Positions 24,072-32,736 are shown, numbered from the stretch's first letter. The stretch: 64,000 nt of DNA from Clostridia bacterium (GCA_017543905.1 JAFYFC010000044.1:24021-88020); one strand, 5' to 3'. The notes: generated from the letters alone by a model not told the origin. Numbers and translations: made by a program.

Positions 24072-24905
24072 TCACAGCGTGTCCTGCCATTTGCCCGTGA
24101 AGCTTATTTCCGCAGGCCCCGTCATGAAGGCGTGGTTCGTGCGTTCGTCGTATTCGATGAACAGCTTTCCGCCCGGCAGCTCTATCTGCGCGCTGCTTTC
24201 GCACAGGCCGGTTTTGTATGCGGCGATCACGCTGGCGGTCGCGCCGGTGCCGCAGGCGAGAGTGGGTCCGCTGCCGCGCTCCCATATCCGCGCGCGCAGA
24301 AGCCTGCGGGAGACGACCTTTATAAAGGAAACGTTCGCCCGCGCGGGAAACGCGCTGTCGCGCTCGAAGGCGCTTCCGAGCTGTTCGAAATCGCGCCCCT
24401 CCGGAAACACGTCCGAGGTGACCGCGTGGGGATTGCCTATGTTCAGGCAGAAAAATCGGCACGCGTATGCGCCGCGCCTTAGCGTGACGGTATTGCTTTC
24501 GCCCCTGACGGGTATGCGCTCCGGCTCGAAGACCGCCTCGCCCATGTCCACGCGCGCGCCCGTCGCCCTGCCGTCCTTAACCAGCATTTCCAGCGTCTTT
24601 ACGCCCCCGCGCGTTTCCACCGTGATCACGTCCCGGCGCGCAAGGGCGCTGTCGTATAAGTATTTGCCCACGCAGCGTATGCCGTTTCCGCACATCTCGC
24701 CCTCGCTGCCGTCTTTGTTGAATATGCGCATGCGCGCGTCGGCGCACGCGCTCGGCTCTATGAGTATCAGCCCGTCCGCGCCTATGCCCGTGTGGGGCAT
24801 GGACATGCGCACACTTAACTCGCCCGGATTTTCCGGCGCGGGCTGCGCAAAGCAGTCCACGTAAACGTAATCGTTGCCGATACCGTGCATTTTAACGAAT
24901 TCCAT
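24072..24905 (-). CDS. dapF: Diaminopimelate epimerase
   Basis: Converts LL- to meso-diaminopimelate for lysine and peptidoglycan. A 277-residue protein of normal length with both catalytic cysteines: MCGNGIRCVG (Cys72) and LACGTGATAS (Cys218). It begins MEFVKMHGIGNDYVYVDC, the family start. Its own promoter lies at 24923-24951, and a GGAGGG site precedes the ATG. GH38 follows in the same direction. Confidence 0.96.
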   Translation of the reverse strand: MEFVKMHGIGNDYVYVDCFAQPAPENPGELSVRMSMPHTGIGADGLILIEPSACADARMRIFNKDGSEGEMCGNGIRCVGKYLYDSALARRDVITVETRGGVKTLEMLVKDGRATGARVDMGEAVFEPERIPVRGESNTVTLRRGAYACRFFCLNIGNPHAVTSDVFPEGRDFEQLGSAFERDSAFPARANVSFIKVVSRRLLRARIWERGSGPTLACGTGATASVIAAYKTGLCESSAQIELPGGKLFIEYDERTNHAFMTGPAEISFTGKWQDTL

Positions 24906-24922
24906 AAGCCCTCCACGTTCAT

Positions 24923-24951
24923 ATTATAATGTAAAAACCGCGCAGGGTCAA
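24923..24951 (-). promoter_or_regulatory. Promoter of dapF
   Basis: Reading leftward: TTGACC (24951-24946), 17-base spacer, TATAAT (24928-24923). Confidence 0.82.
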
Positions 24952-25019
24952 TCAGTTTCTCGGAAATTCACGCACGACGCGCGTTTAAAAATTTTTGCGA
25001 TTATTTTGTTAAAAACCCA

Positions 25020-25048
25020 TTGACAACCAAAGCGTAACATGCTATAAT
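25020..25048 (+). promoter_or_regulatory. Consensus promoter P1 of the importer region
   Basis: TTGACA at 25020-25025 and TATAAT at 25043-25048, spacer 17. It is divergent from the dapF promoter, about 70 bases away. Confidence 0.85.
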
Positions 25049-25751
25049 ACCCGCAGATGAAAGAAAGGCGTTCAAGCGCAAAGCGCGGCGCGAGGTCGAC
25101 TGAGCGCGGCGCGGGAGTTTGAAACGACCCGTGAAAGGAAGAGGGGGCGATACCGTTGGAAGATAAAATAACGCGACCGGTGCATCCGCTTTACCTCAGC
25201 GTATGTTGACATAGATCGACCAAAATCTGCTTTGGAAAACATTGATTGACCGTTACATTTACAGTTTGGCGAAATCAATGACCGACAAGAGTGTATGATA
25301 TTATTCCATCGCGGGTAAGGCGGATGAACCGAGAGGGTCATATCCCAAGGGTCAACGATCACGGATCAGAACTACAGACAAAGCTTTCAGACGATAATTC
25401 CGAACTAAACCGGAAACGGCATCGCGAGAATACCGAACCGACAACGGGAGAGATTTACAACAGAATATACTCGGACGGCTGCAGACGCAGCCGTTCTTGG
25501 TGCCTTAAATTCAGCTTAAAAACGCCTCAAGGTAAATTGTTTCCGCGTTTCTCAAATTTTTTAATAATTGGCGTGAAAAATATAGACAATTTTGCTGAAT
25601 TGTGTTATAATTTGGTTTAGTCAAAAAAGCAGGGCAAAATGCCCGTGCCGGTACGCGCACAAAAAGCAAAAATACAGGCGATATCCTGAGTATTTCTCTG
25701 TTTTGAGCGCGCCGCCGTACGGCGCTTTTGCGCACAGCGAAGGGAGAGACT
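25049..25751 (+). other. Long leader between promoter P1 and the importer genes
   Basis: About 700 bases with no supported gene. A 21-codon frame with no ribosome site starts at 25058. A hairpin GGACGGCTGC-AGA-CGCAGCCGTTC sits at about 25474-25496, so P1 transcripts may stop there or be attenuated. The second promoter at 25583 then restarts transcription. Confidence 0.45.
25583..25611 (+). promoter_or_regulatory. Promoter P2 of the importer operon
   Basis: TAGACA at 25583-25588 and TATAAT at 25606-25611, spacer 17. Confidence 0.78.
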
Positions 25752-26723
25752 ATGAACACCGCGAGCACCCTGACACCGCACGCAAAGCAACCGAGCTACT
25801 CTGCCCGGCTGCGCGAAACGCGCAAGCTCATGGGCAGGTACTGGCAGCTGTATCTTATGGTGCTGCCTCCTATCGTGACCACGTTTATATGGCACTATAT
25901 CCCCCTGTACGGAGTTCTTATCGCGTTCAAGGATTTCGACTCCAACCTCGGCATACTCGGCAGCCCCTGGTACGGGCTCAACCACTTTTTGTGGTTCATA
26001 CAGCGTCCGAGCTTTTATCAGATACTCCTGAACACCATAAGGATATCCCTGTATTCCTTTGCCACGTTCCCCTGCTCGATCATTTTCGCGCTGATGATAA
26101 ACGAGCTTACCAGCAAAAAGCTCAAAAAGACGGTGCAGATGATCTCCTACATGCCGCACTTCATATCCACGGTCGTGGTGTGCGCCATGGTGCACATGTT
26201 CTTCAACGCCTCCACCGGCATCGTGAACAAGGCGATAGTCGCGCTGGGCGGCGAGGCGGTCGAGTTTTTGTACCGCACGGACATGTTCGACCACCTGTAC
26301 GTATGGTCCGGCGTGTGGCAGGGCCTCGGCTGGGGCACTATAATCTACCTTGCGAACCTCGCAAACGTTTCCCCTGACCTTATCGAGGCCGCGCGCATAG
26401 ACGGCGCGACGCGCTGGGACATAATAATCCACGTAAACATCCCCACGATACTCCCCACCATCGTCATAATGCTCATACTCCGCGTGGGCGGCATACTGGG
26501 CGTAGGCTTCGAAAAGGTCTTCCTGCTGCAGACGCAAAGAAACATTTCCGCTTCCCGCGTCATTTCCACATACGTATACGAGCTTACGCTGGGCGCGGGC
26601 GGCAGCACGATCTACTGGGACACCTCCGCCGCCATAGGTCTGTTCAACTCTCTGGTGAACCTCGTGCTCATCATACTCACCAACACCCTGGCGCGCCGGC
26701 TGTCCGAAGTCACGCTGTGGTAA
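25752..26723 (+). CDS. ABC importer permease, LplB type
   Basis: A 323-residue membrane protein with about six transmembrane helices (first at residues about 30-50, LYLMVLPPIVTTFIWHY). The EAA loop that contacts the ATPase is IEAARIDGATRWDIIIHVNI. This type (LplB/YtcP-like CUT1 permeases) imports oligosaccharides. The ATG at 25752 has AGGGAG just before it; an upstream start in the same frame lacks one. It is followed by the second permease after 13 bases and the binding protein, forming one operon without an ATPase gene. Confidence 0.93.
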   Translation: MNTASTLTPHAKQPSYSARLRETRKLMGRYWQLYLMVLPPIVTTFIWHYIPLYGVLIAFKDFDSNLGILGSPWYGLNHFLWFIQRPSFYQILLNTIRISLYSFATFPCSIIFALMINELTSKKLKKTVQMISYMPHFISTVVVCAMVHMFFNASTGIVNKAIVALGGEAVEFLYRTDMFDHLYVWSGVWQGLGWGTIIYLANLANVSPDLIEAARIDGATRWDIIIHVNIPTILPTIVIMLILRVGGILGVGFEKVFLLQTQRNISASRVISTYVYELTLGAGGSTIYWDTSAAIGLFNSLVNLVLIILTNTLARRLSEVTLW

Positions 26724-26736
26724 GGAGGCGGAAAGC

Positions 26737-27672
26737 ATGACAAATACGATACCAACCAAAAAACTAAACCACCGTATCAAGCGCTCCAGAGGCGACGTGG
26801 TATTCGACGTTATAAACATAACCATCATCCTGCTTATCACGCTTATAATGATATACCCGATGTGGTACGTGCTTATCGTGTCGTTCGCTTCTCCCGAGGA
26901 GGCGGTGCGCGGCAATCTGTATTTCTGGCCCAAGAGCTTCACGCTGGAGGCCTACGGCAAGGTGTTCGCCGAGAAAAAGATATGGATCGGCTATCTGAAC
27001 ACCATCATATACACGCTGTCGCATACCGTATATTCGCTGGTGCTTACGATACTTCCCGCATACGCCCTGTCCAAAAAGAAGCTGCCCGGCCGCGTGGCGA
27101 TAACCTGGTATTTCTTCGCCACGATGTTCATTTCCGGCGGTCTGATCCCCAGCTACATGCTCAACAAATCGCTGGGTCTCATAAACACGCGCTGGATAAT
27201 GATACTCGGCATGGGCGTAGGATATTCTAACCTCGTCATCACGCGCACGTACTACCAGACGAGTATACCCGGCGAGGTATACGAATCGGCGTACATCGAC
27301 GGCGCGACGGAGTGGCAGACCTTCATACGCATAGCGCTGCCCCTCTCCGGCGCGATAGTGGCGGTTATGGCGCTGTATGCGGCTGTCGGCACATGGGGCA
27401 GCTGGTATACCGCGTTCATATACATTACCGATCAGAAGAAATGGCCGCTTCAGCTGAGGCTCAGGCAGATCCTGATACTGGACTCCACCCAGTCCCTGGA
27501 CGTACAGAACATGACGCTCGAGGATCAGATGGAAATGCAGCACCAGGCCTTCCTCGTGACCACGATGAAATACGCCATCATCTTCATCGCCTGCTTACCG
27601 ATGCTTGTGCTCTATCCCTTTGTTCAGAAGCATTTTGTCAAAGGCGTTATGATCGGTTCGGTAAAGGGTTAA
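26737..27672 (+). CDS. ABC importer permease, LplC/YtcP type
   Basis: A 311-residue permease with about six membrane helices (ITIILLITLIMIYPMWYVLI is the first). The EAA-like loop is ESAYIDGATEWQTFIRIALP, with Glu-Ser-Ala in place of Glu-Ala-Ala. The C-terminal FVKGVMIGSVKG is typical of the subfamily. It forms the import channel with the LplB-type partner upstream; the ATPase is not encoded here. Confidence 0.93.
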   Translation: MTNTIPTKKLNHRIKRSRGDVVFDVINITIILLITLIMIYPMWYVLIVSFASPEEAVRGNLYFWPKSFTLEAYGKVFAEKKIWIGYLNTIIYTLSHTVYSLVLTILPAYALSKKKLPGRVAITWYFFATMFISGGLIPSYMLNKSLGLINTRWIMILGMGVGYSNLVITRTYYQTSIPGEVYESAYIDGATEWQTFIRIALPLSGAIVAVMALYAAVGTWGSWYTAFIYITDQKKWPLQLRLRQILILDSTQSLDVQNMTLEDQMEMQHQAFLVTTMKYAIIFIACLPMLVLYPFVQKHFVKGVMIGSVKG

Positions 27673-27707
27673 TCACCCGCGCAAATTTTTGAAAGGAGAT
27701 CTCTTTC

Positions 27708-29327
27708 ATGAAAAAACTGCTTTGCATGCTGCTCGCACTTTGCATGCTGCTTTCGATCGGCGGCGCTTTTGCCGAGGAAGGCAAGTACTACGGCGGCTAT
27801 GACGACGTGATGGATGCGACCATCGCTATCTATCAGCGTTCTTCTCAGGGCGACGCCGAAAACATCTGGTGGTGGGATTTCTGCCGCGAGTATTTCGGAA
27901 TCAACTTCACCGTGACCCAGCTCACCTCCACCGGTGAGTACAAGTCCACCGCGTTCGCCTCCGGCGACATGCCTGATGTATTCTATCAGCTCTTCCTTGA
28001 CAGCTCCTCCGTTGTCGAGCAGGGCGTGACCAACCACAACCTGGTTGCTCTGGACGAGTACATCACTCCCGAGATTATGCCCAACCTCTCCAGGATTTAT
28101 GAGGCATATCCCTCCTACAAGGCGACCATCACCGCTTCCGACGGTCACATCTACTGCCTGGGCGTAATCCAGAACGCTTCCAGCCCGCTGATGACCTTCT
28201 ACATCAACCAGCGCTGGCTCGACGAGGCCGGCCTCGACGTGCCCACCACTCTGGACGAGTTCACCGAGGTTATGGCCGCGTTCAAGGCCCGTGAAGAGCT
28301 GCCCGAGAACGAAGGCAAGACCATCGTCCCCCTGACCGGTGACCTTGGCAACCAGCCCCGCTTCATCGCCAACGCCTTCGGCTGGATCACCGACAGCGCC
28401 GGCTATCTGACCGCGGTCGCCCTTGACGACGTGGAAGGCACTCCCTGCTTCATCTACGCCGACAAAGAGCGCTTCCCGGCCTTCATGGAGGTCATGAAGG
28501 ACTACATCGCGAAGGGCTACTTCTCCGCCGACGTGTTCGACGATCAGTATGCCGGCAGCCAGACCGCTCAGCAGAAGGCTGAGGACCTGACCGGCTTCGA
28601 CCAGAACACCTCTAACGCGATCAATCCCAACGAGTGGACCGCGGCTATCCCGCTGACCAGCGAGTGGAACGACGCGCCCGCCATCGCCCGCTCCTACAAC
28701 GCCATCAACTGCCAGAGCTTTGCAATCGGCAACCGTGAGGACATGACCGAGGAGAAGATCGAGCGCCTGATGAAGTGGGTAGACTGGCTGTATGTGTACG
28801 ACAACTACCTGATGAGCCACTGGGGACCCTCCCAGGACGAGAGCGAATACCTCTACGGCCTGAAGAGCGGCTACTGGACCGAGCTCAACGATCAGGGACG
28901 TTACGTCTACACCTGCCAGGAAGTTGTCGACGGCGACTTCAACACCTTCGGCGACTATCAGAACATGCGCATCCAGGGCATCATCGGCGGCTATCTGGGC
29001 CTGAACGTAGACCTGTTCGGCGAAGTGACCCGTCCTGTCAACCCCACTCAGTACAACAACAAGGTTGACGAGAACGTGCTGCCCTACCTGACCGACACCT
29101 ATCCGAACATCCGCTTCTTCGATGCTGACACCAACACCCGCATCGGCGAGCTCCGCACTGAGATTAACTCCTACGTCAACGAGCAGTACGTAGCGTTCAT
29201 CTCCGGCGAGAAGGAACTGAACGAGGCGAACCTCGCAGAGTACTTCGACACCCTCGATTCTCTGGGCTACGAAGAGTACGTACAGTACTTCATCGACTAC
29301 TACGAGGCGTATCTCGCCAACAAATAA
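27708..29327 (+). CDS. Extracellular solute-binding protein of the importer
   Basis: A 539-residue LipO/family 1-type binding protein. The signal peptide (residues 1-22, LLALCMLLSIGGAFA then EEG) looks like a type I site with no lipobox cysteine, unusual for a Gram-positive binding protein. The mature protein has tryptophan-rich ENIWWWDFCREYFG near its start. It is closely similar over its whole length to the binding domain of the protein at 60313-62202. Codon use is less GCG-rich and more regular than its neighbours, as in highly expressed genes. AAGGAG precedes the ATG. It captures an oligosaccharide, identity unknown. Confidence 0.92.
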   Translation: MKKLLCMLLALCMLLSIGGAFAEEGKYYGGYDDVMDATIAIYQRSSQGDAENIWWWDFCREYFGINFTVTQLTSTGEYKSTAFASGDMPDVFYQLFLDSSSVVEQGVTNHNLVALDEYITPEIMPNLSRIYEAYPSYKATITASDGHIYCLGVIQNASSPLMTFYINQRWLDEAGLDVPTTLDEFTEVMAAFKAREELPENEGKTIVPLTGDLGNQPRFIANAFGWITDSAGYLTAVALDDVEGTPCFIYADKERFPAFMEVMKDYIAKGYFSADVFDDQYAGSQTAQQKAEDLTGFDQNTSNAINPNEWTAAIPLTSEWNDAPAIARSYNAINCQSFAIGNREDMTEEKIERLMKWVDWLYVYDNYLMSHWGPSQDESEYLYGLKSGYWTELNDQGRYVYTCQEVVDGDFNTFGDYQNMRIQGIIGGYLGLNVDLFGEVTRPVNPTQYNNKVDENVLPYLTDTYPNIRFFDADTNTRIGELRTEINSYVNEQYVAFISGEKELNEANLAEYFDTLDSLGYEEYVQYFIDYYEAYLANK

Positions 29328-29346
29328 TCAACTCTTAAGGCAAAAT

Positions 29347-29370
29347 TCCCTCCCGGGCGACCGGGAGGGA
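29347..29370 (+). terminator. Hairpin after the binding-protein gene
   Basis: TCCCTCCCGG (29347-29356), loop GCGA, CCGGGAGGGA (29361-29370); no U-run, so it may protect mRNA or pause transcription. Confidence 0.65.
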
Positions 29371-29399
29371 GCTTCGGAAAAACCAATGGAGCACAAGTG

Positions 29400-29434
29400 C
29401 CGCCGACTGAAAAGGGCAGTCGGCGGGTTTTTTT
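29400..29434 (+). terminator. Intrinsic terminator of the importer operon
   Basis: CCGCCGACTG (29400-29409), short loop, CAGTCGGCGG (29417-29426), then seven T. Confidence 0.9.
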
Positions 29435-29453
29435 ATACGGCTTGACAGCCTAT

Positions 29454-29486
29454 CGATTGAAATGAAGCTGCGCTTTATTTCAATCG
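29454..29486. repeat. Palindrome of the CGATTGAAATGAAGC family
   Basis: CGATTGAAATGAAGC and GCTTTATTTCAATCG face each other around a 3-base loop. Related hairpins lie at 20863-20894, about 30258-30288 and about 60275-60305. Confidence 0.75.
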
Positions 29487-29573
29487 GGAGGTTGCGTCGG
29501 TGGTTAGCGTTTAGACAGCAAGACGTGGAGGCTTTGGCAGATTACAGGTAGGTTTTTAAGCGCGCCACGCAAT

Positions 29574-29818
29574 GGCTTCCCCTTGATGGGCGCGAAGCGC
29601 GGTTCGGAGGTGAATTGAAGTCCAGTGGACTTCAAGAGCCGAACCGTGACCGAGCCCGCAGGCGAGACGCTGTCGGCGTAGCCGACTGATGAGGTGGTGT
29701 ATCGTGCTACCACAACGCTCTATGAATCGTGAACAAAACTCCGTCGCCACCTCATCCGACGCGGCGCAGCCGCGCCACCTTCCCCTCAAGGGCAAGCCCG
29801 TGAGTTGCTGTTTGGTTA
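29574..29818. repeat. Extragenic repeat with shared modules
   Basis: Contains GGCTTCCCCTTGATGGGCGC, the GCGCGGTTCGG...CCGAACCGTGACCGAG half-palindromes, and a CGCCACCTCATCCG...GCCGCGCCACCTTCCCC module near 29751-29800. The first part recurs inverted at 60150-60260 and the last part inverted at 56280-56330. Confidence 0.7.
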
Positions 29819-29879
29819 TTAAGATTGGTTTCTGAAACGGCTGGGTTTTGGCATCGGTTTGGATTCATTTGGAGGTTTT

Positions 29880-30179
29880 ATGACGGCAGCTCAGAGTAAT
29901 TGGGCGCAGGCGCGCGGCGGGCTCGAACGCGCGCTCGTGCAAAGCGGGTTTCCGGCGGAATTCGCTGATCTGCTCGCGCGGCAGCTTAAAAGCCCGCGCG
30001 CGATAGAGCGTCTGAGTGCGTATATTATGCACGTCCGCCCGCGCAGCATAGAGACGATAGTCGACGAAGCGCTTGCCATCAGCGAAGAAATCGAGTCCTG
30101 GCGCAGCGCAAAGGACGCGCGCCGCGCCCAAAGCGCCTACAGCGCATGGCTGTGCAGCGAAGAGCGCGAGGAGGATTAA
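29880..30179 (+). CDS. Small conserved-looking hypothetical protein
   Basis: A 99-residue helical protein (start MTAAQSNWAQARGG; core FADLLARQLKSPRAIERLSA, YIMHVRPRSIETIVDEALAI). The ATG at 29880 follows GGAGG by 4 bases; a TTG 21 bases upstream is less likely. Codon use matches the core genome. No function recognised. Confidence 0.65.
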   Translation: MTAAQSNWAQARGGLERALVQSGFPAEFADLLARQLKSPRAIERLSAYIMHVRPRSIETIVDEALAISEEIESWRSAKDARRAQSAYSAWLCSEEREED

Positions 30180-30282
30180 AGCCGCTGACCCGCCGTTTGG
30201 CTTGCCGAAATCCCGCCGTTTTAAAGTATAATCCTTAATAACAGAACGCAGCCCCTCCGATTGAACTTAATCATCGCTTTAT

Positions 30283-30480
30283 TCAATCCCCTTCCGCTTC
30301 CGGCAAGCCCGCAAGGCTCGTCAGCACGCTCAAAACGCCTGCCAGCGCGCTTGCGCCGAGCGTTTCCGCCCAGTTCACCTCGCCTATCACCGCGCAGGTG
30401 CCTATCGTGGCGGCGGCGGTCTGCGCCACGGTTTTAAGCGCGCGCACGAGCGCGCACCTAAACCATTTCTTCGTGAAAAT
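30283..30480 (-). CDS. Phage holin (Dp1-like) with an ATT start codon
   Basis: A 65-residue membrane protein with the family pattern of Dp1-type holins: KKWFRCALVRALKTVAQTAA, then GTCAVIGEVNW and ASALAGVLSVLTSLAGLPE. Two membrane helices are expected. It would make pores that release the endolysin. The only start in the right place is ATT at 30478-30480, set 7 bases after a GGGAGG site; no ATG, GTG or TTG lies upstream in frame near that site. It is the last gene of the phage cluster. Confidence 0.8.
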   Translation of the reverse strand: MFTKKWFRCALVRALKTVAQTAAATIGTCAVIGEVNWAETLGASALAGVLSVLTSLAGLPEAEGD

Positions 30481-30534
30481 GCTCTCGCCTCCCTTATGCG
30501 CCGCGCAAGGCGCTTGCGCCCGCGCGGATCTTTA

Positions 30535-30852
30535 TCATCTTTCCGTCAAAAACTCGTTTATTTCCTGTACGGACGCGTCCAGCGCCTGCGCGTTTCCGCC
30601 CGTGCGCAGCTGCTCCATTATGCCGATCAGCGCGCGGAGTATCACGCCCTGCGCCTTCTGCCGGTCCGCGTTCTGCTCCTCCAGCAGCTTTATCCGCGCC
30701 CTGTCGCCCGCGGCGGCGGAGGCGAGCGCGTCGAGCCTTTCGTTTATGCGCCCGCGTCCGGACGCCTTTTTGAGTATCTCGGCCGCCTTGGCGACTGCGG
30801 CGACCGCCGCGCACAGCCCCATGAAATACGCCCACGCCTCTGCCGCGCTCAT
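30535..30852 (-). CDS. Small phage lysis-module protein with one helix and a coiled coil (XhlA-like)
   Basis: A 105-residue protein with a hydrophobic N-terminal helix (AWAYFMGLCAAVAAVAKAAEI) and a charged coiled-coil remainder (RINERLDALASAAAGDRARI then KLLEEQNADRQKAQG). Proteins of this shape sit between endolysin and holin in many Firmicutes phages. The ATG at 30852 has AAGGAG and overlaps the stop of the endolysin gene (ATGA), so the two are translationally coupled. Confidence 0.6.
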   Translation of the reverse strand: MSAAEAWAYFMGLCAAVAAVAKAAEILKKASGRGRINERLDALASAAAGDRARIKLLEEQNADRQKAQGVILRALIGIMEQLRTGGNAQALDASVQEINEFLTER

Positions 30853-31574
30853 GCCGTCTCCTTCCGCGCGCCGAATAGGTAAAAGCGCTTGCGCGCGCGT
30901 TTGACCTCGTCGTACGTGCCTTTGGCGCGGTTTTTGTCCGCGCTCGCGGGATCGTTTATGTAAAAGTACTCGCCGTCCCAGTCCCATACGGCGCAGTAGT
31001 GGCCGCCCTTGGTCCATTTGGACGGGCCGAAGCATACTACCGCGAGCCCGCCTGCGTTCAGGCAGTCAGTAAGTGCGCTCATCCCGCTTGCGCTTAAATA
31101 CGAATCGCAGCCGTATAATTCCGCGCAGCGCTTAAAAAACGTGCCGCTCGTGCCGCTTGAGCGCGTGCGCGTGCCCCATTCAACGCTTTTTAGCGCGAGC
31201 TCGTAGGGCGTTACGTCTTTGTCCCACAGCGCGCAGACTATGTCCGCCATAGCGGTGGGTCCGCAGCCCGAGGACTTCATCGTCTGGCTTTTGTCGCCGC
31301 AGCTCGAGTAAACCTTAGCGCCCCAGCGCGGATCGTACTGCTTAAAATCCGCTATCTGCTCGCGTTTGGGCGCGTATCCCGCCTTTTTGCGTATCAGCGA
31401 AAGCCACGTGCTTTCTCCGCACACGCCGTCAGGCTTAAGTCCTTCTTCGCTCTGAAACGACTTAAGCGCGCTTTGCGTCGCGCTGCCGAATACGCCGTCC
31501 GCCCTGACGCCCAGCAGCAGCTGCAAAATGGTCACCTCCGCTCCGCGCGCGCCCGCGCGCAGTGTGTCAAGCAT
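30849..31574 (-). CDS. Endolysin: peptidoglycan-binding domain plus C39-like peptidase
   Basis: A 241-residue protein. Residues about 1-63 are a PG_binding_1 domain (GARGAEVTILQLLLGVRADG, VFGSATQSALKSFQ). Residues about 80-230 are a cysteine peptidase of the C39_2 type: the nucleophile is in SSGCGPTAMADIV, the histidine in KGGHYCAVWDWDG and the third residue in FYINDPAS. It would cut peptidoglycan peptides at lysis. It is unusual in that the catalytic domain follows rather than precedes the wall-binding domain. No signal peptide, so it depends on the holin. Confidence 0.87.
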   Translation of the reverse strand: MLDTLRAGARGAEVTILQLLLGVRADGVFGSATQSALKSFQSEEGLKPDGVCGESTWLSLIRKKAGYAPKREQIADFKQYDPRWGAKVYSSCGDKSQTMKSSGCGPTAMADIVCALWDKDVTPYELALKSVEWGTRTRSSGTSGTFFKRCAELYGCDSYLSASGMSALTDCLNAGGLAVVCFGPSKWTKGGHYCAVWDWDGEYFYINDPASADKNRAKGTYDEVKRARKRFYLFGARKETA

Positions 31575-31586
31575 ATGTGCCTCCCT

Positions 31587-32210
31587 TCAGCCGGCGCTAA
31601 ATTCGCCGTCTCCCTCGTTTTCGTAAAACCTGCCCTGCGCGGTATCGTACATTCCGGCTGTGCCGTCGGCTCTGCGCACGCAGGGATACATCTCGCGCAA
31701 GACGCTGCCCGCGCGGCGTATCTCAAGATAGTGCACCCGCACGTACAGAGGCTGCGTGTTCGTCCAGCCGTTTACGGAAAACAGATGCATGTTTACGCCG
31801 CTGGTCCAGTTCTGCTGCACCTGAAACGTGCCCATGGACACGCCGTTTACGCTCACCGCGTTTCCGTTCACGTCCACCTCGTACATTTTTCCCGCAATGG
31901 GGCTTGCGTGCAGCAGCTTGTAGCCGGTGGTTTTGCCGCCCGTGAGCGTGTTCGGGCTTATGCCCGTTTTTACCAGAAAGCGTTCGGATTTGTTTCCGTT
32001 TCTGAGCGCGCCGAAAAACAGCTGGCTTTCGGCCGTATCGTAGTTCGTGACCGTGAACCTTATCTTGTAATCGACGTCCGTGGCGGCCGCAAGCCCCAGG
32101 TCTATGTAATTGGAGTTATCGGGCGACTGCAGATACGCGCGCAACTCGTACTGCGCGGGCAGAAAAGCGCCTTCAAGCAGCGCCCGCCTCCGCTCAAGCA
32201 GCGCCGCCAT
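31587..32210 (-). CDS. Phage tail-tip/fibre protein with a lectin-like jelly roll
   Basis: A 207-residue protein. The N-terminus is helical (MAALLERRRALLEGAFLP). The rest is a concanavalin-like beta-sandwich (YIDLGLAAATDVDYKIRFTV; SQLFFGALRNGNKSERFLVK), ending in EMYPCVRRADGTAGMYDTAQ then GRFYENEGDGEFSAG, a signature of receptor-binding proteins in gut Firmicutes phages. It overlaps the end of the upstream fibre gene by 17 bases. Recognition of the host surface is inferred. Confidence 0.75.
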   Translation of the reverse strand: MAALLERRRALLEGAFLPAQYELRAYLQSPDNSNYIDLGLAAATDVDYKIRFTVTNYDTAESQLFFGALRNGNKSERFLVKTGISPNTLTGGKTTGYKLLHASPIAGKMYEVDVNGNAVSVNGVSMGTFQVQQNWTSGVNMHLFSVNGWTNTQPLYVRVHYLEIRRAGSVLREMYPCVRRADGTAGMYDTAQGRFYENEGDGEFSAG

Positions 32211-32736
32211 GCTGCACCTGCGCGCTTTTCGCGCTGATTATCACGCTGTCGTTCGTGTCCGTAAGCCACATGCAGCGGTATATCACCTCGTACACCTCGC
32301 CGGCCGTAAAGTATCTTGCGCCGTCATACTGCACAGTATAGCCCTGCGGCGCGGTTTCCGTGAGCGTGAAGTCCGCGCCCGCGCGGAATATGAGCGAGCA
32401 TATGTATTCCCTTCCCGCCTGCGGCGCGTTTAACGTTACCGCCAGACTCGCGGGCGTGCCGCTTACGTACACGCTTTCGCCCGCGGAAAGCGTGAGCGCG
32501 CTGCCGGAAACGCTCCTGACCGCGCAAAGGTCCTGCTTTCCCGAAAGAATCGCGGAAAGCCCGTTTACGTCGCTAAGCGCGTGCGTATGCGCCTGCGTGC
32601 CGTCCGGGACGTCCAGCGTCTGTATGTCGCTTCCGCGCGAAACCGTAAGGCGGTGTCCGCCCTCGATGTCGCTTATGCTCAGCACGTAATCGTTCAAGAT
32701 CACGTGCCCCGCGCCTAAATTTGCCTGTAAATTCAA
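32194..32736 (-). CDS. Phage tail fibre-like protein
   Basis: A 180-residue beta-rich protein. It has GTQAHTHALSDVNGLSAILS, the HTHALSDVxGL motif common in phage tail fibres, followed by a trimeric-type beta domain (SALTLSAGESVYVSG; LAVTLNAPQAGREYICSLIF). The start appears to be TTG at 32736 in the context GGAGGTGACGTAATTG, directly after the stop of the preceding gene. It and the next gene probably form the receptor-binding tip. Confidence 0.75.
   Translation of the reverse strand: MNLQANLGAGHVILNDYVLSISDIEGGHRLTVSRGSDIQTLDVPDGTQAHTHALSDVNGLSAILSGKQDLCAVRSVSGSALTLSAGESVYVSGTPASLAVTLNAPQAGREYICSLIFRAGADFTLTETAPQGYTVQYDGARYFTAGEVYEVIYRCMWLTDTNDSVIISAKSAQVQHGGAA

Noticed and set aside
20675..24100. 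A 1141-codon open frame on the plus strand
   Set aside because: It is antisense to the GH38 alpha-mannosidase and dapF. High GC leaves few stops in antisense frames; the encoded sequence is low-complexity (Arg, Ala, His, Val) with no family features.
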